DNA from: Triatoma infestans | Lineage: Eukaryota > Arthropoda > Insecta > Hemiptera > Reduviidae | Reading direction: 5' to 3' | Length of the DNA stretch: 64,000 nt | Assembly: GCA_011037195.1 (NCBI GenBank) | Contig: JAAEAF010003341.1 | Coordinates: 1 to 64,000, forward strand | In this document: in pieces, positions 44,111 to 56,034 of the stretch | Position numbering within the stretch: position 1 is the stretch's first letter | Layout: each line of letters opens with the position of its first letter | Notes under the pieces: model-generated | What the model was told of the DNA's origin: nothing | What the model saw: the letters and a program-made list of their open reading frames with translations, nothing else | Databases searched by the model: none | Translations under genes and position numbers: made by a program

Positions 44111-44838
44111 AATCCCCTAAAAGTGCCCTTAAATGAATTTTCCGAAAGAAATGTTTTTGAATAAAAGATGTAGATCATTGCATGTTTGGTTTATTCACGA
44201 TGCTTCAAGAAAATCGTCGAAGCCATTTTTGAGAAAATCGCGAAAAAGTGAAGATATCATTTAGTAAAGTGTTAAAATAAACGCACTTCCGCTTATCCGA
44301 TTTTTTTCAAATTCGGAATTTAAACAACATATTTAATTCTAATTAACATTATTAAGAAGGCAGAATTGTTTAATAAACTGAAATAGCACTTTAGATGAAA
44401 ACCTAACCCCACCCCACCCCTCGGAAGGGCCCTTAAATGAATTTTCCAGAGAAAGAAATGTTTCAAATAAAAAGTTGTAGCTCTTTATATATGTGTTGAT
44501 ATAACAAGTTTAAAGAAAATCGTCGGAGCCATTTTTGAGAAAATCGCAAAAACGTAAAAAAAACAACTGGTAAAGTGGTACTTCCGGTTGAGGAATTTTG
44601 ACAGATAACGTACTGTCAGATCTCATGGTGATATCTAAACGGAATATCAAGTTTTAACTTTCTACGGTTTTTCATTTTTGAGCTATAATGTTCACATACA
44701 TACACACACACAGATCATTTGCTAAAAACCACTTTTTTGGACTCAGGAGAGCTCAAAACGGATATTTCCGGTGAAAACTCGATATCGAAAATTTGACACG
44801 ATTACAATACTTCCTCTTACTAGGTGTAAGAGAAAGTA
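44111..44838 (+). repeat. Family A repeat, forward copy, 5'-truncated
   Basis: Begins inside module 1 (CCCCTAAAAGTGCCCTTAAA) and runs through module 2, the TGACAGATAACGTACTGTCA box (44609) and the terminal hairpin (about 44811-44838). It lies only about 220 bp after the preceding copy, in the same orientation. Confidence 0.88.
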
Positions 44839-45639
44839 AAAATGTTTTTAACCGAGTTTTTTGGATGTCTAAATGCCTGTAGATTTTCTTCTATATAATA
44901 TCAATGAAGACAAAATTTTAAAACGTGTAAATTACAGGAAGTCACGTGAGCGTTTCACACGAGAGTCTTAGTAGAGATATCGCAATAAGTTAGTACAGAA
45001 ATATAATTTAATATATCTATAAAGGAAACAAAATAACAAATATGAATATTTTTACACTAAACATTATTTCTAACATCTGTGATTTCCCCATCATTTAACA
45101 CCGGTACAAAGTTACACTGTTTTTATTTCACCGTTTTGGCTAGGTGGTAGGTCGATTGGTTAACTAACGGATTGGTATTTTTCATGGTTCTCTTAGTAAT
45201 AAGTTGTTTCCCCTTCATGGGTCATTGAGAAAATCGTGTTTGACCAATTCAATTTGTTTTGAGAAAGTGTTTTTTGATTTGTTTTTATTTTTATTAGATG
45301 TTTCTACTAACAAAATATTTTTTTTTTTCCATTTATTAATAATAATAATAATAATAATAATAAAATAATATTTTATTGTCTGATATTTACATATTCACAA
45401 TGTTAAGTGTACCAGATTTTCATCTTTACCACTTCATCAAATTCTCTATCACGTAGTATGTATATAATTCACAGTGTGGTGCTGGGAAAAAACAAACAAA
45501 AAACCCAGCCAGCTCTATAGTAATCTGTTTATTGATGTGGTGGGCATATTATATTTTTAATTCTCTTAAGTTTAAAATAACAATTTGTATTTTTTAACAT
45601 CCAATATTTTTGATTGTGTTATTTTCACTATAAGCTGTA
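44839..45639. other. A+T-rich DNA, no gene seen
   Basis: AAT microsatellite at 45336-45363; otherwise nothing recognised. Confidence 0.55.
45336..45363. repeat. (AAT)n microsatellite
   Basis: About nine AAT units, 280 bp below a Jockey-type relic and not touching it. Confidence 0.9.
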
Positions 45640-46075
45640 CTAAGAAAGAAAGTTGTACATATTTCCTTTAACAATTCTTTTATAAATTCTATTTTTTGTA
45701 TTCTTCCTGCAAGAGTTTAATTTGGGATCCATCTGGAGAGCATCAATGGCAAACCTTAAAAACTTATTTTACACCCTTTGCAATTTATTCAGGTTGATCT
45801 CACATTATACTCCAACATGGAGCAGCATAGGTCAGCACAGATCTGACCAGAACCTTGTACAACAGTATCTTATTGCCTACTTGGAGTCTATTTAGGAGTG
45901 GGAACAGTTGGAGTATGAAAGCTTTGCTACTTTGAACTATTGTGTTTATGTGTGGAATAAATGTTAATGATTTGTCTAATGTGACCCTCAAGTACTTGAT
46001 AGTGGGTCCCCATTCTATTGGTCTGTTAGCTATATAGTTAACTGTTTCCGTAAAGTCGGTCGTCTTTTTGTGAAA
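45640..46075 (-). pseudogene. Jockey-type LINE, RT C-terminal relic
   Basis: The minus strand shows WGPTIKYLRVTLDKSLTFIP, HINTIVQSSKAFILQLFPLL and LLYKVLVRSVLTYAAPCWS. This is RT motif E (YLGVxLDxxLxFxxHI) and the thumb of a Jockey-clade LINE. Upstream KTTDFTETVNYIANRPIEW is read with a shift near 46050. Downstream LNKLQRV and NKFLRFAIDALQMDPKLNS (about 45790-45700) continue the C-terminus. No poly(A) end is obvious. It is a separate insertion from the similar relics at 4.2 and 23.7 kb. Confidence 0.8.
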
Positions 46076-46884
46076 AATATTGCTTGGGTTTTTTTCTGTA
46101 TTTATTTTAATTTATTTATATTTAATACAAAGCTGTGTCGTCTGCGAAGAGGGACAACTTTGCACTTTAAATAATTTATTGTTTAAGTACTTTGAAGATA
46201 TATTTCAAATGTATGAAATATTTAATACAAAATTTATACATAAAAAGAATATATATAAAAAAAAAAAAAAAAATTAAAAAATTATGTTCAGTATATGCAT
46301 AATGTGAAAATAAATGGTCATCTTGCTTATTAAAACATGTCACATAAATGTAGCACAGTATGTTCCTTGTTTTATTACATGTTTACTTGTTGTATATACA
46401 TATGTAATCTTTATATGTAGATAGCTATCTGTTTTTTATATTGAAGCGTTCACCCACTCTCGTTAGTCCGCATATTCATTGCGCATTATATAATCATTTT
46501 TTTGTTTATTATTTCTCATTAAATAATCTTGATTTTGTTTTTTTTTTCATAATAAATTAATCATTTTTACTTTTTTTTTTACTATGTGATCATATATTTG
46601 TCTATATTAATGGAAATGCCAAATCATTGGGGAAATTTATATATTTTGGATGGATAAAGTGGCATTCTGGGATAGTAAATAACGAGAGAGGAGCAAGGAT
46701 GCCACTGCCACTGGAGTACCCTTAACAATAAAAATTCCATTTAAAGATTTCACCTCCGCTATTAAATCTTTCATAACTGAGAGTTAGGCAAAAACAGTAT
46801 ACTAATAATAAAGAGAAAGGTAGATACCATAAACTTTTATTTCCCAAGTTAAAGAAATGCCCCATGGTTTGCTAAAATTTCAAT
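46076..46884. other. A+T-rich DNA, no gene seen
   Basis: Between two LINE fragments on opposite strands. Long A-run near 46258-46273. Nothing else recognised. Confidence 0.5.
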
Positions 46885-47155
46885 CAGTTAATCAATAGTA
46901 ACTAGCATGTGCAAAATACGAAGCAATCGCCTTTCATGTAGAGCACACTTGAATAAGATAAAAATTGTTATCTCTCTGCTGTGTCCTAGATGTGGGATTT
47001 GGGAGGATCCAGAACACGCGGTGATGATATGCCCGCTCTCTGAAACTGCTAGAGAGCCCATCTCTTTTAATATAATAACTAAACACGAAACAGGTCCCTT
47101 CAATTACAATACAATTATTTCAAGCAATAACAATAAGAAGTACTGGAAGCAATAG
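46885..47155 (+). pseudogene. LINE C-terminal zinc-finger fragment
   Basis: A short plus-strand frame reads RLSCRAHLNKIKIVISLLCP, then RCGIWEDPEHAVMICPLSET and ends near 47155. The pattern CPRCGxxEDPEHxxxxCP is the cysteine/histidine motif found at the C-terminus of several Jockey/I-like LINE ORF2 proteins. No RT or RNase H is recognisable upstream, so this is a strongly truncated insertion. An A-rich stretch follows at about 47190-47210. Confidence 0.68.
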
Positions 47156-48734
47156 TTATTTTTACATAAATTATAAAAAGAGTTTTCTATAAAAAAAAAA
47201 AAATAATAATATTTTTCATGTAAATTTCTTAGTAAATGGCTATATAGCGTGTAAGCTAAAGCAAAGCAAAAAAAACAAAAAAATAAAAAAAAAAAAAAAA
47301 CTTCATTCTCCATCTGCAAAAACACTTCTCTTGGGATTGCAAATGTTGTTGAAGATTACATGGATCGGGATGTGGGCAAAATGAAATTTAAAGAAAAATT
47401 TGTCATCTTACACATAACTAGTATTAGCAGTCCAGAAATAGAAAGTGTGTGAATGTTTCGAGTGATAGTGGGCTATAGAGTACATTTTGCTTACTCTTTG
47501 ATCTTACAACGTAGTAGTAGCGCTGCCAATAAAATTTCATTGTTTACACAAAAGTTTTTATTATATACATTGTAATATTATTTGTATTGTGGGGGTAAAT
47601 TAAATATGTTAATTAATAATTATTATAATTCATAATTGAAATCTTCTCTAAAGGGATTTCGTGAGGTCTGTGTGTTCATCTGGATTGAATGAGGGTTAAA
47701 AAATATTAGAGAATAACCATGAAAAAGAAATACATATAATTAAACAATTTAGACTACAAATAAAATCTTATTCCTTAAATAATAGTAAAATAATACTTAG
47801 CAGTATTAATTAAAGCAGTAACTATATTAATTTGTACAACTTACAATATTTAAGGGTTTTTAAGCTGAAGGATTGGGCCTTAACTCTCGTATAAACACTA
47901 CGACACTGTTCTATAACTTTCCACTGAGCATGATTTTCTTATCCACAAAAATGTTGATCCTCTCCTATTTGAGGCTCTCCATATATATATGATCCCTCCT
48001 CCATTGAAGGGAGAAAGAAAGGGAAATTCCCTTTTATTGTACTAAAGGTATTCTACCTTTCTAACTGTTGCTATTGTTTCACCCAACCTTCGTAAAATCC
48101 CAGTCTTGGAATTGCACTAAGTAACAACCAATATTACATAGATATTAACTAATAATATATTTCACTTAATTCTAAAATAATTTTTATTTCTTTCCCAAAG
48201 ATCTACACATTACAACATATACGGAATTAGCATTCTAAATTTTAAAGAAAATCGCTGGAACTAGAAAAATTAAAAAAAAATATTCGTTAAAATTGCAGTT
48301 TTTGTTAATACTACAGCGTTGAAATTCTACGAAACAATATTATTTAGGAAAGCTTAATTTAAAGATACACCAAGACCTTTAACATAACTATTATCTTTAA
48401 CATAACTATTGCTATTTTTGAACAAAATTAACAATTTTAAATAAATCAATGGCCGAAAAATTATCAAAGTAAATGCTATCAATAAATAAATAAAAACAAA
48501 AACAAAAAACTCATTCTGACGGTCTTTAACCTATTTAGAAACAAATAATGCGGATTTGTCAAATTATGCAACAATAAATGAGGCAATAAATGGATATTAT
48601 AGCTTTAAAATCATTTTTTTTTTTTATACAAGGGAAATAAAGTAATAATTTATTTTATACGAAATACTTTTATTACGTAATAAACATAACTTTGAATTTG
48701 ACTGCTCCTCCTAAGTTTTGTCTGATCAAAGTTG
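47156..48734. other. A+T-rich DNA, no gene seen
   Basis: Long A-runs near 47191 and 47270-47300. No coding or RNA motif is recognised. Confidence 0.55.
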
Positions 48735-49330
48735 TTTTCACTTACGCTCCTTGTTATGACAGGAAGTATTTTCGAAATTGAATCATTCACGGAAATAACA
48801 TATGATTTGAGGATTGTGAGAATAGTGAAAAATGTATGTACGAGTTTTTATGTTAAACGAAAAAAAATCACAAGCGAAGTTTTTAAACATGATATTCCGT
48901 TTAGTAATTTTCGCATCCGATCAGAAATTTGTAGACAAAATCGGTAAGAACTGATTGAACTTTGGTATTTTATCCATCGTAGCATGTACAATTTATTTTT
49001 ATTCCGGACCAATTTCGGATTTTCGTCCATCATCAAGTGTAAATATATCATGCTCGAGTACAGAGTTTACTTCAACGCAATGTTTTACACAGTTGAGTGT
49101 AACCGAAACATTTCGAAACACTACATGAACTTGAATTTAGACTGACCTTGGTTAGGAATAAAAGAAATATGCAATGCTACGACGGATAAAATACCAGATA
49201 TTATCCAGCATTACGGGGACCCATCCACATATTCAACTTTAATGAAAGGTTATAATTTTTTTTTAATTTAATTTTTTGCGAATTTCTTGAAAACTGCATA
49301 TACGATTTTATTTTAAAACGTAGACGATAT
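48735..49330 (-). repeat. Family A repeat, reverse copy split by ribozyme-like repeats
   Basis: Head-like CACTTACGCTCC and ACAGGAAGTATTTTCGAAA near 48739-48780, continuing to about 48950. After the inverted ribozyme-like pair (48953-49215) the family resumes with TTTTTGCGAATTTCTTGAA and ACGATTTTATTTTAAAACG. The order is consistent with one copy interrupted by a later insertion. Confidence 0.55.
48953..49215. repeat. Family H inverted pair inside a family A copy
   Basis: The left member (minus orientation) carries GGTATTTTATCCATCGTAGC and a hammerhead-like core read in reverse: TTGATGA (49036-49030), stem II GGAC..ATCC, GAAA (49016-49013), TTGG, TC. The right member (49150-49215) has CAATGCTACGACGGATAAAA and TACC, the complement of the left end, but has lost its core. 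The total span is 263 bp, about the same as the palindrome at 55243-55504. It interrupts family A sequence on both sides. Confidence 0.6.
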
Positions 49331-49940
49331 TCATAAATAACATTGCATACTCATTACACACATACATATAAATTTGATTAATTTTATTTTGAATATTTGT
49401 ATCCAGCATAACATGACCATGACCTTTTAGACTATACGAATATACTAATTTGTAACATAAGGTTTAAAAAAATGAAATTGATTCCATTCAACAGTTGTTT
49501 TTTTTTTTGTTTTTTTTAAAGTAATATTTGTCGTCCTTTACAGTTTTATCTACATTTATAAACTAAAAAATAAAATACAATCTAACTTCTTCTTTTTTTA
49601 TATATTATGTAGGATATCTCAAGGTTTATATAAACAGTTTCATTCATACAACCTGAAACACACCACTTGGAACATATTTATTCATTTGAATATGCGGTCT
49701 GTTTTTCATCATTTAAAATACATTTTTCACTTTTTATATTCCATACCGCTGTTACCAAAACATTTTTTTATTCAAGTACAAGGATGTTTTGAATTAGCAT
49801 TTGATATTCGTAATCGAGTTTTCTCTTAAACTTCAGAAGAAAGCTTGTTCGTTTAAAATTGGTCGGTAGTAAATATCACTTTACAAAACTTCCTATTAAT
49901 AAATTACAAAGATTTGCTAAAATCTTTATAAAATACTAAA

Positions 49941-50995
49941 CAAAAAAAAAGCTGTTGTGAAACACTCACGCAACTTTCTCTTACTCCAGTTCTCAAAATA
50001 TAATTGACAAATTTTATAATTTGTGTACCAAATTTAATGAAATTCGTCGAAAAGTGAAAGTAAAAGCGCACTTCCGGTTTACTAATTTCTTTCAAACTCG
50101 GAATTTTGGTCATCTATTTATTTCTAATTAATTTTGAATAATAGAGTTGTTTAATCAAGTATATGTTCTCTATATTAACATAATTAGTTTATGTGTGGAC
50201 TTCAGTGTCAAGTTTAATAACAAATCCGTCCATATTGGACATCAATTATAACCTCGTTCGAGGACTAAATATGTAATGTACTCTTTTACAGTAAACTGAA
50301 AAAACTGTTCACTTTGAGCGCACTTAGTTTATATACGAAGTTTGAAGAAAATCGTCGGATACATTTTTGAGAAAATCGCTAAAAAGTGGGAAAAAATCAT
50401 TTAGTAAACTGGTAAAGTAAAACGCACATCCGGTCATCCGATTATTTTGCAAACTTGGAATTTCAACAACATATTTAATTCTAATTAACATTATTTAAAT
50501 GACCGAATTGTTTAATAAACTGAAATAGCACTTTAGAGGTTAACCTAACCCCCCACCCCTCTCCCAAAAGTGCCCTTAAATTAATTTTCCCAAGAAATGT
50601 TTCAAATAAAAGTTGTAGCTCCTTGTATTTAGTTATGTACCAAGTTTAAAGAAAAACGTCGGAGCCATTTTTGAGAAAAACGCAAAAAAGTAAAAAAAAA
50701 AAATACAACTAGTAAAGTGATACTTGCGGTTGAGGAATTTTGACAGATAACGCACAGTAGATCCCATGGTAATACCAAAACGGAATTTGAAGTTTCAGCT
50801 TCTATGGTTTTTCGTTTTTATGCTATGCTGTTCACATACGCACACACACACACACACACACACACAGACCATTTGCTAAAACACCACTTTTTTGGACCAG
50901 GGGACCTCAAAACGGATATTTCCGGTGAAAACTAGATATCGAAAATTTGATACGATTACAATACATTTCCTCTTAACTAGGAGCACCAGAAAGTA
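49941..50995 (+). repeat. Family A repeat, complete forward copy
   Basis: About 1.05 kb. 5' end: A-run, GCTGTTGTGAAACACTCACG, ACTTTCTCTTACTCCAG. Both modules are present (starts near 50069 and 50425), with the CA-repeat at about 50837-50866 and a terminal hairpin degraded to CCTCTTAACTAGGAGCACC at the end. Confidence 0.87.
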
Positions 50996-51026
50996 AAAAG
51001 AGATAACATTTCCTGTAAAGTATTAT

Positions 51027-51530
51027 TACTTTCTCTTACTCCTAGAGTAAGTAGCACAGGAAGTATTGCGAGTGTATTAAATTCTTGAAATTGTTTTTTC
51101 ACCGGAAATACATGTTTTGTGCTTCCTTGTATACGAAAAAATGCATGTGACTATAAGATTTCGGTCAAACTCCATCAACCGGAAGTGCCACTATACTGAG
51201 TGTCTTTTTTACTTTGCGGTTTTTCACAATTTTCTAAAGAACCGTTCTAATGATTTTCTTTAAACTTTATATACCCATTTACACATATAAATACCACTTT
51301 TTGTTGGAACATTTTTTCCAAGAAAATGAATTTTTGATGGGTTCTGTGTCAACAGCAACGTTACCAGTATACGTCAACAATATATGGTTGTACCACGTAT
51401 ATATTATTGATATAGGAGTACATTAGGAAGCATTGCGAGAGTATTACATTTGAAGAAAATCGGTTAACCAGTTATTTTATAGAATAAGTAAAATAACTTT
51501 TGTCTGAAACATCCCCCCCCCCAAATTTAT
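51027..51530 (-). repeat. Family A repeat, reverse copy, truncated
   Basis: Head TACTTTCTCTTACTCCTAG with AGTAAGTAGCACAGGAAGTA and TTTTTTCACCGGAAATACAT. Then CATCAACCGGAAGTGCC near 51172, fading near 51530. It begins only 30 bp after the end of the preceding forward copy, so the two are tail to tail. Confidence 0.75.
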
Positions 51531-51763
51531 TTTAAGGGTGGTTCTGCGAAATTTGTGACGTTAAATTTCAAATCTTATTTTGGTATGTCAATTGTTGTTG
51601 GCTTAAAATGATCTACTGGGCTAAAATGTAATATATGTCCACTACCTGCCTGGGAATGAACTTGACCCCACTCTATGTTTAATGATTGGGGCAAATAAGT
51701 AAAAGTGTAAAGTAAATTTGCTAATAAATATATATTTGTATTAAAAGCAGTAGATTGTAGATT
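51530..51763. repeat. Repeat shared with 40478-40640, joined to SINE-1
   Basis: Second copy of the segment described at 40478-40640, with an insertion of about 70 bp. It follows the fading end of a family A copy. Confidence 0.5.
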
Positions 51764-51990
51764 GTTGTAGGGAATTATTGCATTGTGGCCTGAAAAGATT
51801 TATTGTGCCCCCGGAGCCTTCTCCACTGTACAGCCGGCCTCCAAGTAGTGTTCTCTAGCTACAGACAACACTGCCCATCAAGAAGTTGTAGAGGCTACTA
51901 GGAAGAGAAAATCTAAGTCAGAATGCTGGATTCGAACCCTGGACCTCCGTGTTGCTAGTCCAGCGCGCTACCACTGAGGACGGAGACCCT
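51763..51990 (-). mobile_element. SINE-1 copy
   Basis: In reverse complement the head contains CTCAGTGGTAGCG and a perfect B box GGTTCGAATCC, in the order and spacing of a tRNA-derived Pol III promoter. The body shares GGAGGCCGGCTGTACAG and GAGAAGGCTCCGG with the copy at 40640-40880. The LINE-like tail is more diverged than in the other copies. Flanking sequence further along (51530-51760) is also related to 40478-40640. Confidence 0.74.
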
Positions 51991-52289
51991 AGTTTGTGTA
52001 CTGTGTTTGAGCTGTGCTAACCCGTGAAGTCGCTACTCCTCAAGTAACTGCATGCAACAGATATCCCTTACGGGCAATTAAAAGCAGTAAGAAAAAGTCG
52101 TCTGAGTGAAGTCATTTTTCACAGTGTTTGGAATTTATTTTTCAGGACTTTAAAATTCTGTAGTTTTAGTCATTATTACACATAGCCGTCTACAATTGGA
52201 AAATCCCCACAAAACAAGTATAAAATTAAATAGATAAATAAACAAAATAATGGCTGGGCAATGGCCAAAGTAAAAAACTTTTCAACCCT

Positions 52290-52340
52290 ATTTTTTTCAA
52301 CGTTTCCACACATCTTTGGTGTCCTTCTTCAGGAATTTTC
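52290..52340 (-). repeat. Family H-like repeat with hammerhead-like core
   Basis: On the minus strand: TTC, CTGAAGA (52332-52326), a stem II region AGGACACCAAAGATGTGTG, GAAA (52306-52303), CG, TT, GAA. The first box and GAAA are exact, and TTC/GAA can pair as stem I. Subfamily close to the copy at 36081-36135 (both have GGACACCAAAG). Confidence 0.5.
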
Positions 52341-53205
52341 AAGGAGAGGTAGACGGAGTTTAATGTTGGAAAATAATAAATTTATATTACATAAATAAAT
52401 AAATTTATTAATTAACCAATTAAATTTATTACCATTATGATAATGAAACAAAACTATTTTCTATTGTTAACCTAATCTACTGTGGAGACGGCACGAAAAC
52501 TCCTATAAACCAGCCTTTATTCAATTTGCTCATATAATTGTCTTTACAGAATGATTATTTTATAAAAGAATATTACAAAAAAAAGAAAAAAGAAGAGATG
52601 GTGAAGTAATTTGTTCTGAAATTGGGACCTTGGAGTTTACTATGTAACAAATTGAATGTAATACTAAAAAAAAAAAAAATACATAAGTTAAACTTTTCTA
52701 AAAATTATATAAAAACTGGTTGTGTAGAAAAAAAACAGTTTTGTAATAATTTATATATATTAATTAAGCAATTTATAAAATAGTTGTAAAAAAAAAAATA
52801 AAATAAAATAAACTAATATATTAATGGGATAAGTGGTTATTTATTCAAATTTTTAAATTTGAATTGAATTTTAGAAGCCAAAAAGCGAATATTATTTAAA
52901 TAAAGATATTAATGTTTATTTAGTATATGTTATGTATTTTTTTTTCTCTGCTTTTTAGAATTAATTTAACTACATTTTTCCTATAAGGGATTATTGTTAT
53001 ATCCAAAGTTTTATTAAATCGTCTTCTGGAATAGATTTGATCAGCGTGGGCTGGCCGCTCTTAGAATCTATTGACATACAAACGCACAAAATATCTATAG
53101 AAAAATACAGTGGACAAATTAATTCAATATATAATTATTAATAACAAAAATATAAAACATTATTCCTCACTAATTTTTATTTTTAATTTTTCAAATGATA
53201 AATAT
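52341..53205. other. A+T-rich DNA, no gene seen
   Basis: Very A+T-rich; several A-runs. Nothing recognised. Confidence 0.55.
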
Positions 53206-54068
53206 AAAAATCTGGTGTGAAACACTCACATAACTTTCTCTTACTCCAGTTTTTTAAAATTGTAATTGATAAATTTTATAGTTTGTAGATCTAATTTAAT
53301 GAAATTCGTCGAAAAGTGAAAAAAATTGTTCAGTAAAAGCGCTCTTCCGGTCTACTAATTTTCTTGAAAACTCCGAATTTTGGCGATCTATTTTTTTCTA
53401 ATTAATTTTGTTTGGATGATAGAATTGTATAATCAACTATGATACCACTTTAGAGAAAAAAAACATAACCCCACCTCTCCCCTAAAAGTGCCCTTAAATG
53501 AATTTTCCCAGAGAAATGTTTTAAATAAAAGTTGTACATCTTTGTATGTGCAGTGTATCTGGTAAGTTTCAAGAAATTCGTCGAAGCCGTTTTTGAGAAA
53601 ATCGTGAAAAAGTGAAAAAAATCATTTAGTATAGTGGTAAAGTAAACGCACTTCCGGTCATCCGATGTTTTTCAAACTCGGAATTTCAACATCATATTTA
53701 ATGTTGTTTATGTGTACCCGGGAAGTACCCTTGATCTATCAAGTTTCAAGAAAATTGTTGGAGTTATTTTTGAGAAAATCACAAAAAAGTGAGAAAACCA
53801 ACTAGTAAAGTGATACTTACGGTTGAGGAATTTTTGAAAGATAACGTACTATCAGATCCCATGGTGATGGCTAAACGGAATATCAAGTGTCAACCTTTCT
53901 TCAGTTTTTCGTTTTTGAGCTATGCAGTTCACATACACATACAGACCATTTGCTAAAAACCACTTTTTTGGACTAAGGGGACCCCATAACGGATATTTCC
54001 GGTGAAAACTCGATCTCGAAAATTTGACACGATTATAATACTTCCTCTTACGGAGTAAGAGGAAGTAA
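53206..54068 (+). repeat. Family A repeat, forward copy with shortened module 2
   Basis: 5' end: AAATCTGGTGTGAAACACTC and ACTTTCTCTTACTCCAG. Module 1 is intact. Module 2 starts at CGCACTTCCGGTCATCCG (53647) but is largely deleted near 53700-53740. The terminal hairpin is CTTCCTCTTACGGAG, then TAAGAGGAAGTA (54040-54068). Confidence 0.87.
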
Positions 54069-54767
54069 AAATTAACTATTAATTTAGAAATGATAGAATA
54101 CTCACCATGTATGTATAATTGCTTTAAAGTTTCACTTAAAATATTGTTTTTTTTTAAAGAAATTGTTAGTTATTATGTAAATTGTATTAATTTATAATAG
54201 TTTCACTTGAGCTCATCTTCGTTTTTCTTTAATCAACTGAAATATATATACATACATATATTCATTATAGATGAGGATTAATAAACCTTTTTTTTTTTTT
54301 TAATTTTAATTGATTAGAATTTCTAACATTGTGAAGTTGTTTTCATTATAATTATCAATTACAAAAAAGACAAAATTAAAAGAAAAAAATAGTTTTAAAA
54401 TGTCTACATTAAACTAGATTGCCACTTTGTATGACAACACCTTTGTTATATATAATTAGGCAATCCATAACTACGCCTACGTGAATTATTCAAAAGTTGA
54501 TTATCTAATGAATATAAATTTTGTTCTACTGTCTTGTATTAAAAAAAAATAAAAAAAAAAAAAACAATGGTTATTTATGACAGTTCAATTAATTTGAATT
54601 ATACAGAAATAAAACAATGGTAGAAGTTATTATTTAAAATTTTTATTGAAGCTTGATTGAATTTATACTTGTATTTTACCATTTATTTCTGTTTTGTTTA
54701 ACTACTCACTGCAAAATCAATTTTCTATAATATTTTAAACATTTTTCTCATCTCAATTGTGTCATGG
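54069..54767. other. A+T-rich DNA, no gene seen
   Basis: Nothing recognised between a family A copy and the family B copy. Confidence 0.55.
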
Positions 54768-54900
54768 GTAGGTGTATAGCTCAGCAACTTAGTTTTGCCC
54801 ATTGCCAGAGATTTCTAGTAGCTGTGACGTCATTTATTAACTCCGCCCACAGGTTTCACTACTAAATTGGTTGCCGAGATCTAAATTACAACTTAGCAAG
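54768..54900. repeat. Family B repeat, diverged copy 3
   Basis: Shares GTATAGCTCAGCAACTTAGT, TGTGACGTCATTTATTAAC and TCCGCCCACAGGTTTCA with copies 1 and 2 but diverges after about 130 bp. Same plus orientation. Confidence 0.65.
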
Positions 54901-55242
54901 TTATGAAATAATCACAGTGTGTTATATTTTTTGGAAAAGCGTTATATGAAGTATTTTTTTTTATTTCGGTGATACAGAAAATTAAATTAAATTAAATTAT
55001 TTTCAAAAATATTATAGATTTTTGTTTATTAGGTCCCTTGTAGACTGAATCAATTAAAATACCTTGTTAATTATCTATTATATAGGAGTAATTGATATAG
55101 CTGGTGACATAACGTATTTAGCAATTCCACATTTTATTATATTAATAGAGTGTAGTGTAGAGTATCTATCATGCCCAAAATATTCGATATTCATTTAGTG
55201 GAATTTCTCAGAAAAGCCTTCTTTCAAAATTTGACTTTAAAT

Positions 55243-55504
55243 ATCAGAGACAATTTTTCGTGGTAGCCTGCTTCATTTTGTGGTCATCGACCGGTTTATG
55301 CGTTCGCCCATCTTAGGATGCGTTTTTTCATACAGTGTGCCACACAGACTCGTACAGAGACTTTAGTTGAGTTATTGTGAAGTAAGTCTCTGTACGAGTC
55401 TGTGTTGTCACACTGGCTGAAAAACGCATCCTGAAGATGGGCGAACGCCCGAAACCGGTCGATGACCACAAAATGAATCAGGCTACCACGGAAAATGTCT
55501 CTGA
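55243..55504. repeat. Family H inverted pair: 262-bp palindrome
   Basis: Left arm (55243-55368) and right arm (55378-55504) are reverse complements over nearly their whole length. The outer ends are TCAGAGACAATTTTTCGTGG and its counterpart near 55487-55504. The inner stem is CACAGACTCGTACAGAGACT with its near-perfect complement. Each arm holds a family H unit; the right arm keeps the hammerhead-like core intact, the left one is damaged (GCATAAACCGG where GCCCGAAACCGG is expected). The transcript of either strand would fold into a long hairpin. Open frames across it are not genes. Confidence 0.85.
55427..55464 (+). ncRNA. Hammerhead ribozyme-like motif
   Basis: CATC (55427-55430), CTGAAGA (55431-55437), extra T, stem II GGGC/GCCC (55439-55442 with 55447-55450) closed by a GAAC loop, GAAA (55451-55454), CCGG (55455-55458), TC (55459-55460) and GATG (55461-55464). 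Stems I and II are perfectly paired. The arrangement is the same as at 26840-26880, with a different stem II loop. Confidence 0.6.
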
Positions 55505-55959
55505 TGCTTTCCAGTACTGCGGAACCAACCACCACAACCAATTTGACTTTAAATGATTAAAATTGGATATTAAAATTTTCGCAAAAAGAAATAGCAGTTT
55601 GATAAATTAAACTCACTTTGCACTTCTTCCTATTTGTAAATAATAACAGAAAAATCAGGAGTAACAGAAAATAAAAATAATGAATACTAAGTGTATATAA
55701 ATTTTGTTAGGAATAGGAAAATGATTTTTTTTAATTACTAACAAAAGGACATGAATTAACAATATTGAGTTCAATAGACGTAATTGTTTTGTTTTCTAAA
55801 TATCATAATAACAAGCTGCAAGGCCAATGCTCTCCATTGCGACAATATTCTTTATTGCGCAACATTCTTTAGTTCATTAACTATCCTTCATACTTTTACC
55901 CACAAAAAATAAAATTATTAAATCAAACCGTTTATTTGTAATTAATTAATCCTTAACCA

Positions 55960-56032
55960 AATAATAATAATAATAATAATAATATAATAATAATATAATA
56001 ATAATATAATAAGAATAATAATAATATATAAT
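55960..56032. repeat. (AAT)n microsatellite at the 3' side of the R1-like LINE
   Basis: A long, slightly interrupted AAT tract directly follows the A-run that ends the LINE. Its orientation matches the (AAT)n tract on the other side of the element at 57645-57665. This is compatible either with insertion into a microsatellite or with tail-generated repeats. Confidence 0.9.
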
Positions 56033-56034
56033 AT

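Noticed and set aside
51950..51990. tRNA-like A and B boxes
   Set aside because: They belong to SINE-1; the anticodon stem does not pair well and the LINE-like body follows directly.
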